Assembly: GCA_028289585.1 (NCBI GenBank)
Contig: JANQPI010000026.1
Location: 553,311-617,310 of the forward strand
Direction of reading: 5' to 3'
Source: Candidatus Zixiibacteriota bacterium
Lineage (GTDB): Bacteria; Zixibacteria; MSB-5A5; GN15; FEB-12
DNA: 64,000 bases
Positions 26,115 through 34,753 of the stretch are shown here, piece by piece. The stretch's first letter is position 1. Each line of letters starts with the position of its first letter. The notes beneath the pieces are model-generated. The model made no database searches, was not told the origin of the DNA, and saw only the letters and a list, made by a program, of their open reading frames with translations. The translations under genes and the position numbers were made by a program.

Positions 26115-27881
26115 ATGACCGAACCGAAACTTTCCTCTAATGCCCACGCGGTGTTGGCGCGTCGATACCTTGCTCGCGATGCTCAGGGTGAGGTCTGCGA
26201 ATCACCCCGGGAGCTCTTTGAGCGCGTCGCCGCGGCAGTTGCGTCTGGCGAGGAGATCTATGGTGCCAACGAGGTCGTCCGAGCCCGGTGGGCGGAGCGC
26301 TTCTACGAACTGATGGCCTCGCTTCGCTGGCTTCCGAATTCACCCACACTCATGAATGCCGGGCGCCCCCTCGGTCAATTGTCCGCCTGTTTCGTGCTGC
26401 CGATCGACGATTCGCTTGAAGAGATATTTGAAACCGTGAAGCAGGCTGCACTCATTCATCAGTCCGGGGGAGGGACGGGTTTTTCGTTTTCACGTCTGCG
26501 GCCCGCCGGATCACGGGTTCGTTCGACCCATGGTGTTGCCTCCGGACCGATCTCGTTCATGAGTGTGTTCAATGCCGCTACTGAGGCTGTGAAGCAGGGA
26601 GGAACACGTCGGGGTGCCAACATGGGGATCCTTCGGGTCGACCACCCTGATATTGTCACGTTTATTCAAGCTAAGTCCGAGAATCAAGCGGTGACGAATT
26701 TCAATATTTCGGTCGGGCTTACGGACGAATTCATGGCGGCGCTGGCTAGCGGCGGTACGTTACCGCTTCGTAACCCGAGAGATCTCTCTCCGTATCGGCA
26801 ATCCGGTTCCGTTGTCGAAGTGAACGCCTCTGACCTCTTCTCCCTGATCGTCCGCGAGGCGTGGTCGACCGGTGAGCCGGGCGTGATCTTTCTCGACCGC
26901 ATGAACGAGGCGAATCCGACGTATCCGCATGAAGTCATCGAAGCGACTAATCCCTGCGGCGAACAGCCGCTGCCCGCTTACGACAGCTGCAATCTCGGCT
27001 CGCTCAATCTGGGGATGTACTCGACGGAGGGAGTAATTGATTACGATCTGCTGAGGTCGGATATCCACCTGGCGGTTCGCTTTCTGGATAATGTCATCGA
27101 CGTTAACCGTTACCCGCTTCCTGAAATTGAGGCGCAAACGAAGCTGAATAGGCGTATCGGTCTGGGTGTCATGGGCTGGGCAGACTGTCTTGTTGACCTC
27201 GGTTTGCCCTACGACTCATTGCAAGCCCAGGACCTGGGGCAGTCTCTGGCCGCGTTTATTCGGACCGAAAGCGAGGCAGCATCGCGGCATTTGGCTGAGG
27301 AGCGGGGGACGTTTCCGAATTGGCACTTTTCAACGTGGGGACGATCCGACCAGCCAATGCGGAACGCCACCGTTACCACGGTAGCTCCGACCGGGACAAT
27401 TTCGATTTTGGCTGACTGTTCTCACGGAATCGAACCGTACTATGCGTTGGCCTATGAACGTCATGTTATGGATGGCACGCGATTGAGGGAAACCGTTGGC
27501 CGATTCCGAACGGCACTTTCGGCTGTTGGTATCGACCCCGATTCGATCGCTGTTGAACTGGCAGGGCGCCGAACCGTTCGCGACATGACCCACCTGCCGA
27601 GCGAGCTGCGTGAGCTGTTCGGGACGGCTGCGGACATTGCTCCGGCAGACCATGTCCGGATGCAGGCCGTTTGGCAGCAGTCAGTCGATGCGGCGGTTTC
27701 CAAGACGATTAATCTTCCCGAAACGGCTACGGTTGCCGACGTTGATGAGACGTTTCGGCTTGCTTATGAGCTTGGGTGCAAGGGCGTTACGGTCTATCGC
27801 GACAACTCTCGGCCCGATCAGGTGTTGGCTGTCCCGGAGCCCGAGGCCGAGACGAATCCGATTGAGTGCATCGATTGTTGA
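26115..27881 (+). CDS. nrdJ: Adenosylcobalamin-dependent ribonucleotide reductase (class II)
   Basis: Reduces ribonucleotides to deoxyribonucleotides using coenzyme B12, oxygen-independent. Family signatures in order: PTLMNAGRPLGQLSACFV (first active-site Cys), GGGTGFSFSRLRP, GGTRRGANMGIL, FNISVGLTDEFM, the radical-site NPCGEQPLPAYDSCNLGSLNLG, RRIGLGVMGWADCL, TVAPTGTISILADCSHGIEP and NLPETATVADVDETFRLAYE. The C-terminus ends in a CIDC pair that could act as the shuttle disulfide. 588 residues is the compact class II size with no ATP cone. Preceded by an intergenic gap of about 145 bases. Confidence 0.93.
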   Translation: MTEPKLSSNAHAVLARRYLARDAQGEVCESPRELFERVAAAVASGEEIYGANEVVRARWAERFYELMASLRWLPNSPTLMNAGRPLGQLSACFVLPIDDSLEEIFETVKQAALIHQSGGGTGFSFSRLRPAGSRVRSTHGVASGPISFMSVFNAATEAVKQGGTRRGANMGILRVDHPDIVTFIQAKSENQAVTNFNISVGLTDEFMAALASGGTLPLRNPRDLSPYRQSGSVVEVNASDLFSLIVREAWSTGEPGVIFLDRMNEANPTYPHEVIEATNPCGEQPLPAYDSCNLGSLNLGMYSTEGVIDYDLLRSDIHLAVRFLDNVIDVNRYPLPEIEAQTKLNRRIGLGVMGWADCLVDLGLPYDSLQAQDLGQSLAAFIRTESEAASRHLAEERGTFPNWHFSTWGRSDQPMRNATVTTVAPTGTISILADCSHGIEPYYALAYERHVMDGTRLRETVGRFRTALSAVGIDPDSIAVELAGRRTVRDMTHLPSELRELFGTAADIAPADHVRMQAVWQQSVDAAVSKTINLPETATVADVDETFRLAYELGCKGVTVYRDNSRPDQVLAVPEPEAETNPIECIDC

Positions 27882-27973
27882 AACTGGCCCTGTTCGCGCC
27901 CCTGCCTCATTTTCCAGCCTCGACCAGCCGATAACCGATAGAGAACCCCCGTCTCTCGAAGACGGCCAGAACT

Positions 27974-28768
27974 ATGGCATCGATGAAGTACATCCCCGCC
28001 GGACGAACGTCCCTGGTCAAGCGAGGTCCGACCGCCTTGCAGCTCCAGACGGAGTATGCCCACCGACCGAGCCCGAGGATCACCACAACGATTCTCGAGA
28101 ACGGTCAGGTAATCCACAAGATCGACCGTCAACTCGATAAGGTCGTGGATTCGATCGAAGCGCAGAACGAGGCCGCGGATCGAATCAAACAGCAACATCT
28201 CGCCGTCATCGAGATGCTTAAGCAGCAGCCGGTCAATGTGTTGCCCAGTGAGCTGACGGTGGATCGACCTGACCCGGCACCGTTATCGACAGGTCCCTTA
28301 CCGATTGCGTCGAGTGAGGAAATGGAAGCGGTCTTGACAGCAAAGGCGGTCAAGGTGGCAACCGAGGATACAATGCCGCCGACGAGGGTATCGCGCAAGC
28401 CAATCGACGAGGCGCTCCGTGCAGTTGCGGGTGCGCAGTCGGTTTTCCCCTTGTCGCTCGACGGTTCGCCGTTGGAGGCAGCCCAGATGACCGGAGCGCT
28501 CCGGGCTCTCTTCGGTCCGATTGTCGATGATCTGTCGGATCTGGTTACGGTCTTCGCTGATGTTCCAGGAAAGGAACGACGCAAAGAGACGGGCGTGTAC
28601 GAAATCGAGCGCGACCGATTATACCTCGTCTCCCCCGGCGATGTGCTCTACCTCGTGTTGATCTATCCGGTTGATCTTACCACGAGCTACGAATCAGTAC
28701 TTCGCGAAACGCTGCGCCTGTCTCTGTTGCCGCCCGGCACGCCAGATCTTTCCCGCCCAGCAAAGTAA
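27974..28768 (+). CDS. Hypothetical protein
   Basis: Unrecognised 264-residue cytoplasmic protein. Residues about 35-75 are helical and charged (IHKIDRQLDKVVDSIEAQNEAADRI), a likely coiled coil; a Pro-rich linker follows, then an alpha/beta C-terminal part from about 175 with ALFGPIVDDLSDLVTVFAD and VLYLVLIYPVDLTTSYES. No signal peptide, no membrane segments, no catalytic motif seen. It begins 93 bases after nrdJ and is closed by a strong terminator. An ATG at 27983 is an alternative start. Confidence 0.6.
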   Translation: MASMKYIPAGRTSLVKRGPTALQLQTEYAHRPSPRITTTILENGQVIHKIDRQLDKVVDSIEAQNEAADRIKQQHLAVIEMLKQQPVNVLPSELTVDRPDPAPLSTGPLPIASSEEMEAVLTAKAVKVATEDTMPPTRVSRKPIDEALRAVAGAQSVFPLSLDGSPLEAAQMTGALRALFGPIVDDLSDLVTVFADVPGKERRKETGVYEIERDRLYLVSPGDVLYLVLIYPVDLTTSYESVLRETLRLSLLPPGTPDLSRPAK

Positions 28769-28775
28769 AAGCAAA

Positions 28776-28800
28776 ACGCCTCACGAGTCGTGAGGCGTTC
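28776..28800 (+). terminator. Terminator hairpin with perfect stem
   Basis: AACGCCTCAC and GTGAGGCGTT pair perfectly around GAGTC, eight bases after the preceding stop, preceded by an A-rich stretch, so it may also work on the opposite strand. The 300 bases that follow (28801-29102) hold no gene; I see no further feature there. Confidence 0.8.
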
Positions 28801-29102
28801 AATGCCAGGGAGAGAGCGCTGTTGATTGAAATCGCTCCCAATACCGTACGGTAAAGGGTTTCAAGCCGCTTCGCGCGTATTGCCGTCGCTATCCCGAAGG
28901 GTCACGGCGTTGGCGCAGCGCTAAAGAGACGACCTTCATCAGTTAATTGTAAGAGGATTTCAATCGCTGAACTCTCTCCACTATCTGTACCATTCATAGT
29001 GTCAAGATACCCGCCTCACTCTCTGCAACAACACCTTTTACACAGCGATCCGTGAAAATATCGCTTGCTCCCTCGGCTGGCGGGAAAAACACTGCTGCAA
29101 TC

Positions 29103-29477
29103 ATGATTAGAGCGGTAGGACTCGATATATGCGCTATCGAGCGCATGCAACGTTTACACGATCGCTATGGAGAGCGACTCCTTGATCGCGTCCTGTCGCC
29201 TGATGAGCGTGAGCAATTCATGCGCCGCCGCGATCAATCGCTGTTCCTCGCCGGTCGATTTGCGGCCAAGGAAGCAGTGATCAAAGTTCTTACCGGTCAT
29301 CTTGAGTGTCGACCGGCCATTCGCCAGATTGAGATCATCAACGAGGAATCAGGGAAACCGCGGTTGCTACTGCCGCCAGCAATGCAGGAGCCGCTACGGC
29401 GATTTGATATTCTGGTGTCGATTGCGCACGAGAGGCAAAACGCGGTTGCTGTCGCGGTGCTCTCGACTCGCGAATAA
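29103..29477 (+). CDS. acpS: Holo-[acyl-carrier-protein] synthase
   Basis: Transfers the 4-phosphopantetheine arm of CoA to a serine of acyl carrier protein. Start ATG at 29103 gives MIRAVGLDICAIERM, matching the family N-terminus GIDIVEIxR; an in-frame upstream extension is unlikely. Catalytic/metal residues lie in GLDI and in the signature LAGRFAAKEAVIKVL. 124 residues, normal length. It stands between a terminator and a converging signalling operon. Confidence 0.93.
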   Translation: MIRAVGLDICAIERMQRLHDRYGERLLDRVLSPDEREQFMRRRDQSLFLAGRFAAKEAVIKVLTGHLECRPAIRQIEIINEESGKPRLLLPPAMQEPLRRFDILVSIAHERQNAVAVAVLSTRE

Positions 29478-29482
29478 CACCG

Positions 29483-31141
29483 TTAGACTGATTCGACAAC
29501 TGCTTCGGGGATCGCTTGCGTTGACCGCGGGAACGTAATCGTCATCGTCGTTCCCTTATCGGGAGCGGAGTCGATCTCGACCGTGCCACCGTGCTGAGCA
29601 ATGATTCGACCACAGACAACGAGTCCGTAGCCGTGGCCGTGCTCTTTGGTCGTAAACTTCGTATTGAACGCCTTCATCGCTTCCGCTTCGGTAAAGCCGC
29701 GGCCGGTATCTTTTAGCGTGAGAACGAAGCGTTCGGGGTCATCGTTCGCGGAAAGCGATGCGTCAATAACACGGGTTGTGCTGTCGACCATGGCATCAGC
29801 GGCGTTGTTAAAAAGATTGTAGAGGACCTGCTGAATCTGCGTCGTGTCCGCATCAAACCAGATCTCATCGGAAGCGGGGGAGAAATTAAGTTCGACCTGC
29901 CGGTATCGTTTCTGCGGTTTGAGAAACTCGATGACATCAGTCAGTAACCGGTTCGCTTCGATGCACTTTTTCTGACCCGCAAGTTTGGACATGTCCATGA
30001 GGCCACTGGTGAACGAGGTCATTTTCTCAATCGTGCGCTGAATGGCATCCATCGGCTTGGCTAAGGCATCCGGCTTACCCTTCTTCACATAGAGTTCGAG
30101 GAGGGACACATTGCCGGAAACAACGCCAAGAAAGTTATTCAGTTCGTGACCGATCTCCGCGGACATCTCGCCTTTGGTTGCCATTTTTTCAAGCTCGATT
30201 GTTTCGTCCTGTAGCTCGTTCAAACGCGAGTAGGCGTGCTGAGTCTCCTGCAGCAACCGAAGGTTGTCGAGGTTGATCGCGAGCTGGCGGCCGATGATTG
30301 CCAGGAACGCACGGTCGGCCTTTTTAAGCTCATCGGTTGTGGTGGAGAACCCAAGAAGGATGATGCCGTGGTAGCGATGGGTCGAAGCAACGGGAACGAC
30401 AACAAGAGCACCTTGATTCGCGATACTATCCGGCCAGGGGATGGCATCGGCAGCCGTCAGTTTTTGCCAAATAGCGTCATTGCCCATCGTGGCGATCACC
30501 TGCGGATCATAGAGACGGGCAACGTCGAGGCTGTCCAGCACTCGTTGAAGAGATGCTGCATCGACGGGCGTATCGGTATGAGCGTCGTCATCGATCGCAA
30601 CAATCGTCCCCGCCTCCTCGCTGGCAAGCAGGGCAGCTCCGCAGCAGGCATTCTGGTGGAGCATGGCGAAGCGGATCGTCGATGGAACGATTGAGTTCCA
30701 GTCGCCTGATGCAAAGAGCATCTGGGCTAAGCCGGAAAGGCGGTTGTATTGGGCTTCGTCGCTGCGCTCTTCTGCGGCTTCCTGGGCTTCTAACGCATTG
30801 GCCACGGCCTGACGCATCTCCGTCAGCTCGAACGGCTTCATGATATAGTCGGCAGCGCGCTGCTTGATCGCGTCTTTGGCTGAGGTGATGTTGGCGTAGC
30901 CGGTCATGAAGATGACAGGGAGGTCGGGATGATGGGCATGGGCTTTCTCAGCGAGTTCCATTCCCGACATCCCAGGCATCCGGATGTCCGTTATCAGCAA
31001 GTCGGGTGGGTTGTCGATGACAGCGTCGAGCGCCAGAGTTGGGTCCTCAAACGGAACAACTTCATGCCCTTCGTCGGTGAGTGCTTCCTCGACGAGGCGA
31101 AGGACAATCATTTCATCATCGACGACGACCATGCGGGCCAT
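29483..31141 (-). CDS. Receiver-GAF-histidine kinase
   Basis: Cytoplasmic signalling protein of 552 residues. N-terminal receiver (1-120) with VVDDEM, the phospho-acceptor region LLITDIRMPGMSG, and the KPFELTEM lysine. A middle domain (about 145-300) looks like a GAF domain with an acidic insertion. The kinase core has the H-box GEMSAEIGHELNNFLGV (histidine in GHELNN) and an HATPase_c domain with LYNLFNNAADAM, DTGRGF and GYGLVVCGRIIAQHGG. Order REC-sensor-kinase suits an acceptor of phosphoryl groups that re-transmits. It is the last gene of the leftward five-gene operon. Confidence 0.9.
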   Translation of the reverse strand: MARMVVVDDEMIVLRLVEEALTDEGHEVVPFEDPTLALDAVIDNPPDLLITDIRMPGMSGMELAEKAHAHHPDLPVIFMTGYANITSAKDAIKQRAADYIMKPFELTEMRQAVANALEAQEAAEERSDEAQYNRLSGLAQMLFASGDWNSIVPSTIRFAMLHQNACCGAALLASEEAGTIVAIDDDAHTDTPVDAASLQRVLDSLDVARLYDPQVIATMGNDAIWQKLTAADAIPWPDSIANQGALVVVPVASTHRYHGIILLGFSTTTDELKKADRAFLAIIGRQLAINLDNLRLLQETQHAYSRLNELQDETIELEKMATKGEMSAEIGHELNNFLGVVSGNVSLLELYVKKGKPDALAKPMDAIQRTIEKMTSFTSGLMDMSKLAGQKKCIEANRLLTDVIEFLKPQKRYRQVELNFSPASDEIWFDADTTQIQQVLYNLFNNAADAMVDSTTRVIDASLSANDDPERFVLTLKDTGRGFTEAEAMKAFNTKFTTKEHGHGYGLVVCGRIIAQHGGTVEIDSAPDKGTTMTITFPRSTQAIPEAVVESV

Positions 31142-31152
31142 GAGAACTCCGT

Positions 31153-31527
31153 TTACTTGATGTCCGAAGTAGTCGGTATGAGCAGCCGGTGCAGTTCGCT
31201 GCGAAGTTGCTCCAGCTCAAACGGCTTCCGCAGGTACGCGTAATTGCCTTGAGAGCGGATCTTTTCGGCATTGTGATCCGGCATCGAATCGGTAAAGAGC
31301 CATTTGTCGAGCGTGTCCTCGGGACTCATGGCCGTAAGGACATCATAGCCGGACATCCTAGGAAGGTGCATATCGCAAATACAGAGGTCGAATGATTCGT
31401 CACGCAGGTATGCAATGCCATCTTCACCAGTAGAAACAGCAACGACGTCATGTCCGAGGTCCAGCAAGGTTGCCTCGATAAACTCTCTCATGATCGGTGA
31501 ATCATCGATCACCAGTACGCGAGCCAT
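31153..31527 (-). CDS. Single-domain response regulator receiver
   Basis: CheY-like receiver of 124 residues from the ATG at 31527, one base after the stop of the previous gene, GGGGAG upstream. Intact site: VIDDSP, phospho-acceptor in DLCICDMHLPRMSG, and KPFE. No output domain. It lies between another lone receiver and a receiver-GAF-kinase, so it may shuttle phosphoryl groups or act by protein contact (flagellar or adaptor type). Confidence 0.88.
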   Translation of the reverse strand: MARVLVIDDSPIMREFIEATLLDLGHDVVAVSTGEDGIAYLRDESFDLCICDMHLPRMSGYDVLTAMSPEDTLDKWLFTDSMPDHNAEKIRSQGNYAYLRKPFELEQLRSELHRLLIPTTSDIK

Positions 31528-31528
31528 G

Positions 31529-31903
31529 TCAGTTAGCTCCCCCAATTGCGGATTCGACAGCATCAAGCAGTTGCTTGATAGAGAACGGTTTTGACAGAAA
31601 AGTGCTGGCGCCAAAAGCGGCCGATTGACTTACGGTGAAGAGTGAACTGTAACCGGAGATTACGATCACCTTGGCGTCGGGGTGTGTTTCTTTCGCGAAT
31701 TTGACAACCTGCTCGCCGGAAACGCGAGGCATCCGAAGGTCGGTGATAATGAGATCGAAGGCCCGACCTTTCAGCAGATCGATCGCGATGTCGCCATCCT
31801 CGGCCATCGCGAGATCGTACTCTTCGAGTACCTGGGCAAGGAAATCACGGATGATCTCCTCATCGTCGACGATTAACACCGATGGTGTAGTCGTGTCCGC
31901 CAC
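31529..31903 (-). CDS. Single-domain response regulator receiver
   Basis: CheY-like receiver of 124 residues (MADTTTPSVLIVDDEEIIRDFL). Intact acidic pair VDDEE, phospho-acceptor in DLIITDLRMPRVSG, the Thr/Ser position in VISGYSS, and LSKPFS. It directly follows the membrane kinase gene (17 bases), making it the likely first acceptor. It is more similar in motif to classic NtrC-type receivers than to the next one. Confidence 0.88.
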   Translation of the reverse strand: MADTTTPSVLIVDDEEIIRDFLAQVLEEYDLAMAEDGDIAIDLLKGRAFDLIITDLRMPRVSGEQVVKFAKETHPDAKVIVISGYSSLFTVSQSAAFGASTFLSKPFSIKQLLDAVESAIGGAN

Positions 31904-31919
31904 GAGTGGTCCTTCCTGA

Positions 31920-33572
31920 TTACCGCTGCGGGCTGGCAGCCGGTTCTCTGAAAGTATCGGTCAGGTGGCTCCGGTTCTGAACCGGGAGGACGATAGTAAA
32001 CGTCGTCCCGGTCCCGACCACCGACGAGACCGTAATCTCGCCGCCGTGATCCTTGATAATGCCATAGGATACCGAGAGGCCGAGACCCGTTCCCTTGCCG
32101 AGCTCCTTCGTCGTGAAAAACGGCTCGAAGATCTTCCCGAGGTGCTCCTTGGGGATCCCCTTGCCGTTATCGATAAAGAGGAGTTCGACAGCGCCGCCAA
32201 ACTCGCCAACAGCCGGACTAAACCGCGAGATCACGGTCAGCGTGGCTCCCGAGTCGGAGGCGTGCATGGCGTTGATCAGGAGATTGGTGAAAACCTGTTG
32301 CAGGGCACTCGTGTTGCCCTGGAGGGGCGGCAGGTTGGGGGCCAGATCGGTCTCGATCGTGATCTGATTAAGCTGAGCTTGGTGCGCTACAAACTGCAGG
32401 GTCTGCTCAATCGCGGCATTAATCTCGACCTCATGGAATTCCGATGCGTTGCTTGATCGCGAGAATCGCAGCAGGTTCTGCACAATCGCCTTACATCGGC
32501 GGGCCTGAACCTCGATGTCGCCGACGTAGCGGATGTAGCCGTCGATGTCCTTGGCCGTGACTTTGTCCGGAGTCAACTTGCGCAGCTTCTCAAGCGCGAA
32601 CTGGGCAAATCCGAGAATGCCGCCGAGTGGATTGTTGAGTTCGTGGGCGACTCCGGCGGCCAACTGACCAATGGCACCCATCTTCTCCGACTGAATGAGT
32701 TGCTGCTGAGCTTCTTCAAGCTGGCGGGTTCGATCGACGATTTTTTCTTCCAGCGTTCGATTGTAATCTTCAATCTCTTCCCGAGACTGGCGCAGCGAGT
32801 CGATCATCCGATTGAAACTGTCGGCCAGCTGGCCGAATTCGTCGCGCTGATTGATCTCCACCTGTTGACTCAGATCACCCTGAGCAACTTTCGAGGTGAT
32901 CCCTACCAAATGCGTGACCGGTCGGGTTATGGCACTGACAATGACTGTGACCATGGCGATGGCAAAGATCAGGATGATGATCGTCAAGAACGTTGCGGCG
33001 CGTTTTGCTGCGCTCAACGCCTCGGTATAGGCAGTGGTGTGGAGGCCGAGTTCGACCGTCCCGATCGTTCGAATTTGTTTATGATCCTCAGCAGATCCGG
33101 TCATGCCTAACTGTTCTCTCCCCAATGCCTCGGTCACGGTCGTAACGTCAGCGAAGAAGCAGATCAGCTCGTTCCGGTTGGCGTCGGTTACCCACTGGCA
33201 GGTAGAGGCATTCTCCGGCGATTCCTGACGGCGTTCCATCGGCTCCATCGGCCCATGCCGTTCTCCGAACTCGGCAAGAATAAGGTCGGCGGTATCCCGA
33301 ACGACTGCGTACTGAATCGCCTCGAAGTTCTCTAGCGATGCGAGGACTTCTTCGAGTTGGAAACTGGCGCCAAACATGACTCCCGACTCGGCGTTGAGCG
33401 CAATCATTTTGGCGATCGTGGTTCCTTTGGCCTCCAGCTCTCGTTCAAAGCCTCGGGCCTGGTGATCAATAAGGTACGACGAGATCATCGCCATGCCGAT
33501 GACGAGCATAATTGCGATCGCGACAACGAATTTAACGCGAAGCGACAGCTTAAAGGTCCGAAGGAAAGTCAT
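31920..33572 (-). CDS. Membrane sensor histidine kinase with HAMP domain
   Basis: Sensor kinase of 550 residues. Membrane helix 1 (about 12-34), a periplasmic sensor region (about 35-190; CHASE8-like from its position and [16 protein letters not shown]), helix 2 (about 190-213), HAMP ([23 protein letters not shown], shortened here), a coiled coil, H-box [18 protein letters not shown], and HATPase_c with [39 protein letters not shown]. It overlaps the upstream periplasmic binding-protein gene by four bases, strongly implying a working pair. Confidence 0.92.
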   Translation of the reverse strand: MTFLRTFKLSLRVKFVVAIAIMLVIGMAMISSYLIDHQARGFERELEAKGTTIAKMIALNAESGVMFGASFQLEEVLASLENFEAIQYAVVRDTADLILAEFGERHGPMEPMERRQESPENASTCQWVTDANRNELICFFADVTTVTEALGREQLGMTGSAEDHKQIRTIGTVELGLHTTAYTEALSAAKRAATFLTIIILIFAIAMVTVIVSAITRPVTHLVGITSKVAQGDLSQQVEINQRDEFGQLADSFNRMIDSLRQSREEIEDYNRTLEEKIVDRTRQLEEAQQQLIQSEKMGAIGQLAAGVAHELNNPLGGILGFAQFALEKLRKLTPDKVTAKDIDGYIRYVGDIEVQARRCKAIVQNLLRFSRSSNASEFHEVEINAAIEQTLQFVAHQAQLNQITIETDLAPNLPPLQGNTSALQQVFTNLLINAMHASDSGATLTVISRFSPAVGEFGGAVELLFIDNGKGIPKEHLGKIFEPFFTTKELGKGTGLGLSVSYGIIKDHGGEITVSSVVGTGTTFTIVLPVQNRSHLTDTFREPAASPQR

Positions 33573-34597
33573 CGATAGACCTCCTTCGCAACCGCTTTCA
33601 ATGAATCGGGGACCGGCTTGCCAAGATGTTGATCGGTGCTCGAGTTGTAATGGAACCAGACGATGTCTGGTCGTGTCACTGGTATCGATTGCGGCGGTCG
33701 ACCGCTGAGGATCTCATTGACGATCCGTCCGGTTTGCCGCCCGATCGCCTTGTAATCGAAATCGAGAGCGAACAGCGCTCCGGATTCAACCATATGACGA
33801 TTGAATCCCATGACCGGAACTTGTCGCTTGAGAGAGGTCGTGAGAATGAACTGCGTAGCGCGACGCTGAAAGAGCAGGGGATCAGCAAGTGACCAGATAC
33901 CGCTGCAGTGTTTGGTCAGTGAATCAACGGCATGTGGGAGATCTCGTTCCGTGGCGACGTGGACAGCGATGAGTGTTAGGCCCGAGTCGGTCGCTACCTT
34001 GCGTGCTTCACGGACAAGTGGCGCAGTGTTGTCGGTGTACAGCAGGCCAATCGTGTCGAGATTCGGGTAGACAGTCAGAAAGTACCGAAACTGCAATGCC
34101 GCTGGAATGTCAAGGGACGCGCCGGTCAGTCCTCCACTGCTGTTCCCCGACGTTTTCACGAAACCGGAGAGCTGAGGATAGAGCACCGAGGCAAAGACCG
34201 TGGGCGTGTCCGGGAAATATTTGCGGGCGCACGTGGTGGCGTCGGTTCCGATAGTAACCAGTAAATGTGGGTTGGTGGCTGCCACGGCTTCGACCTCTTC
34301 CGGAGTCATCACCGCGCTGGCCAGCGTAACGACGTCGATGGTAGCATCCGGATAGGTATTTTCCACCGTTCGACGGAGCCCGGAAATCACTCGCTTGGTC
34401 GATTTCAGGGAATCGGTTGTGAGGACGGTGACCGTGCTTTCCGCCAGTCCGGCAGTCGCCAAACTGCCAAGGAGAATGGCCACAGCACCGCCGCGGCTGA
34501 CCAACCGCAGCGCAGAGACTAGCGATGACACTCGGAATCTCTTCACCGGCACCCAATACCCACTGCTTATGTCGGGTCGTGTTGCGACCACGACCAT
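33569..34597 (-). CDS. Periplasmic ABC-type substrate-binding protein (PF04392-like)
   Basis: Exported protein of about 342 residues or fewer, resembling the ABC substrate-binding family that includes TrpX and YtfQ-like aromatic or amino-acid binders: VTVLTTDSLKSTKRVISGLRR, ATNPHLLVTIGTDATTCARKYFPDTPTVFASVLYP, LDTIGLLYTDNTAPLVREARK, PVMGFNRHMVESGALFALDFDYKAIGRQTG (each shortened). A signal helix (RGGAVAILLGSLATAGLA) begins well inside the frame, so a GTG near 34546 may be the true start. No permease or ATPase is adjacent; instead it is coupled to a sensor kinase, so it is likely a ligand sensor. Confidence 0.85.
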   Translation of the reverse strand: MVVVATRPDISSGYWVPVKRFRVSSLVSALRLVSRGGAVAILLGSLATAGLAESTVTVLTTDSLKSTKRVISGLRRTVENTYPDATIDVVTLASAVMTPEEVEAVAATNPHLLVTIGTDATTCARKYFPDTPTVFASVLYPQLSGFVKTSGNSSGGLTGASLDIPAALQFRYFLTVYPNLDTIGLLYTDNTAPLVREARKVATDSGLTLIAVHVATERDLPHAVDSLTKHCSGIWSLADPLLFQRRATQFILTTSLKRQVPVMGFNRHMVESGALFALDFDYKAIGRQTGRIVNEILSGRPPQSIPVTRPDIVWFHYNSSTDQHLGKPVPDSLKAVAKEVYR

Positions 34598-34753
34598 GCT
34601 TTCTCTATCGGGCGTTCTGACGGTTTTCTTCAGATCGAGCTCTCGGTTCTCGGATCAAGATTTTTCGGCAGGTTCCGATACCATCGACTAACGCGAAGAG
34701 TCGCGAGGCTCCCGGATTCGACGGGGTGCCTTCGACGGCCCAGAGGGAAAGCT

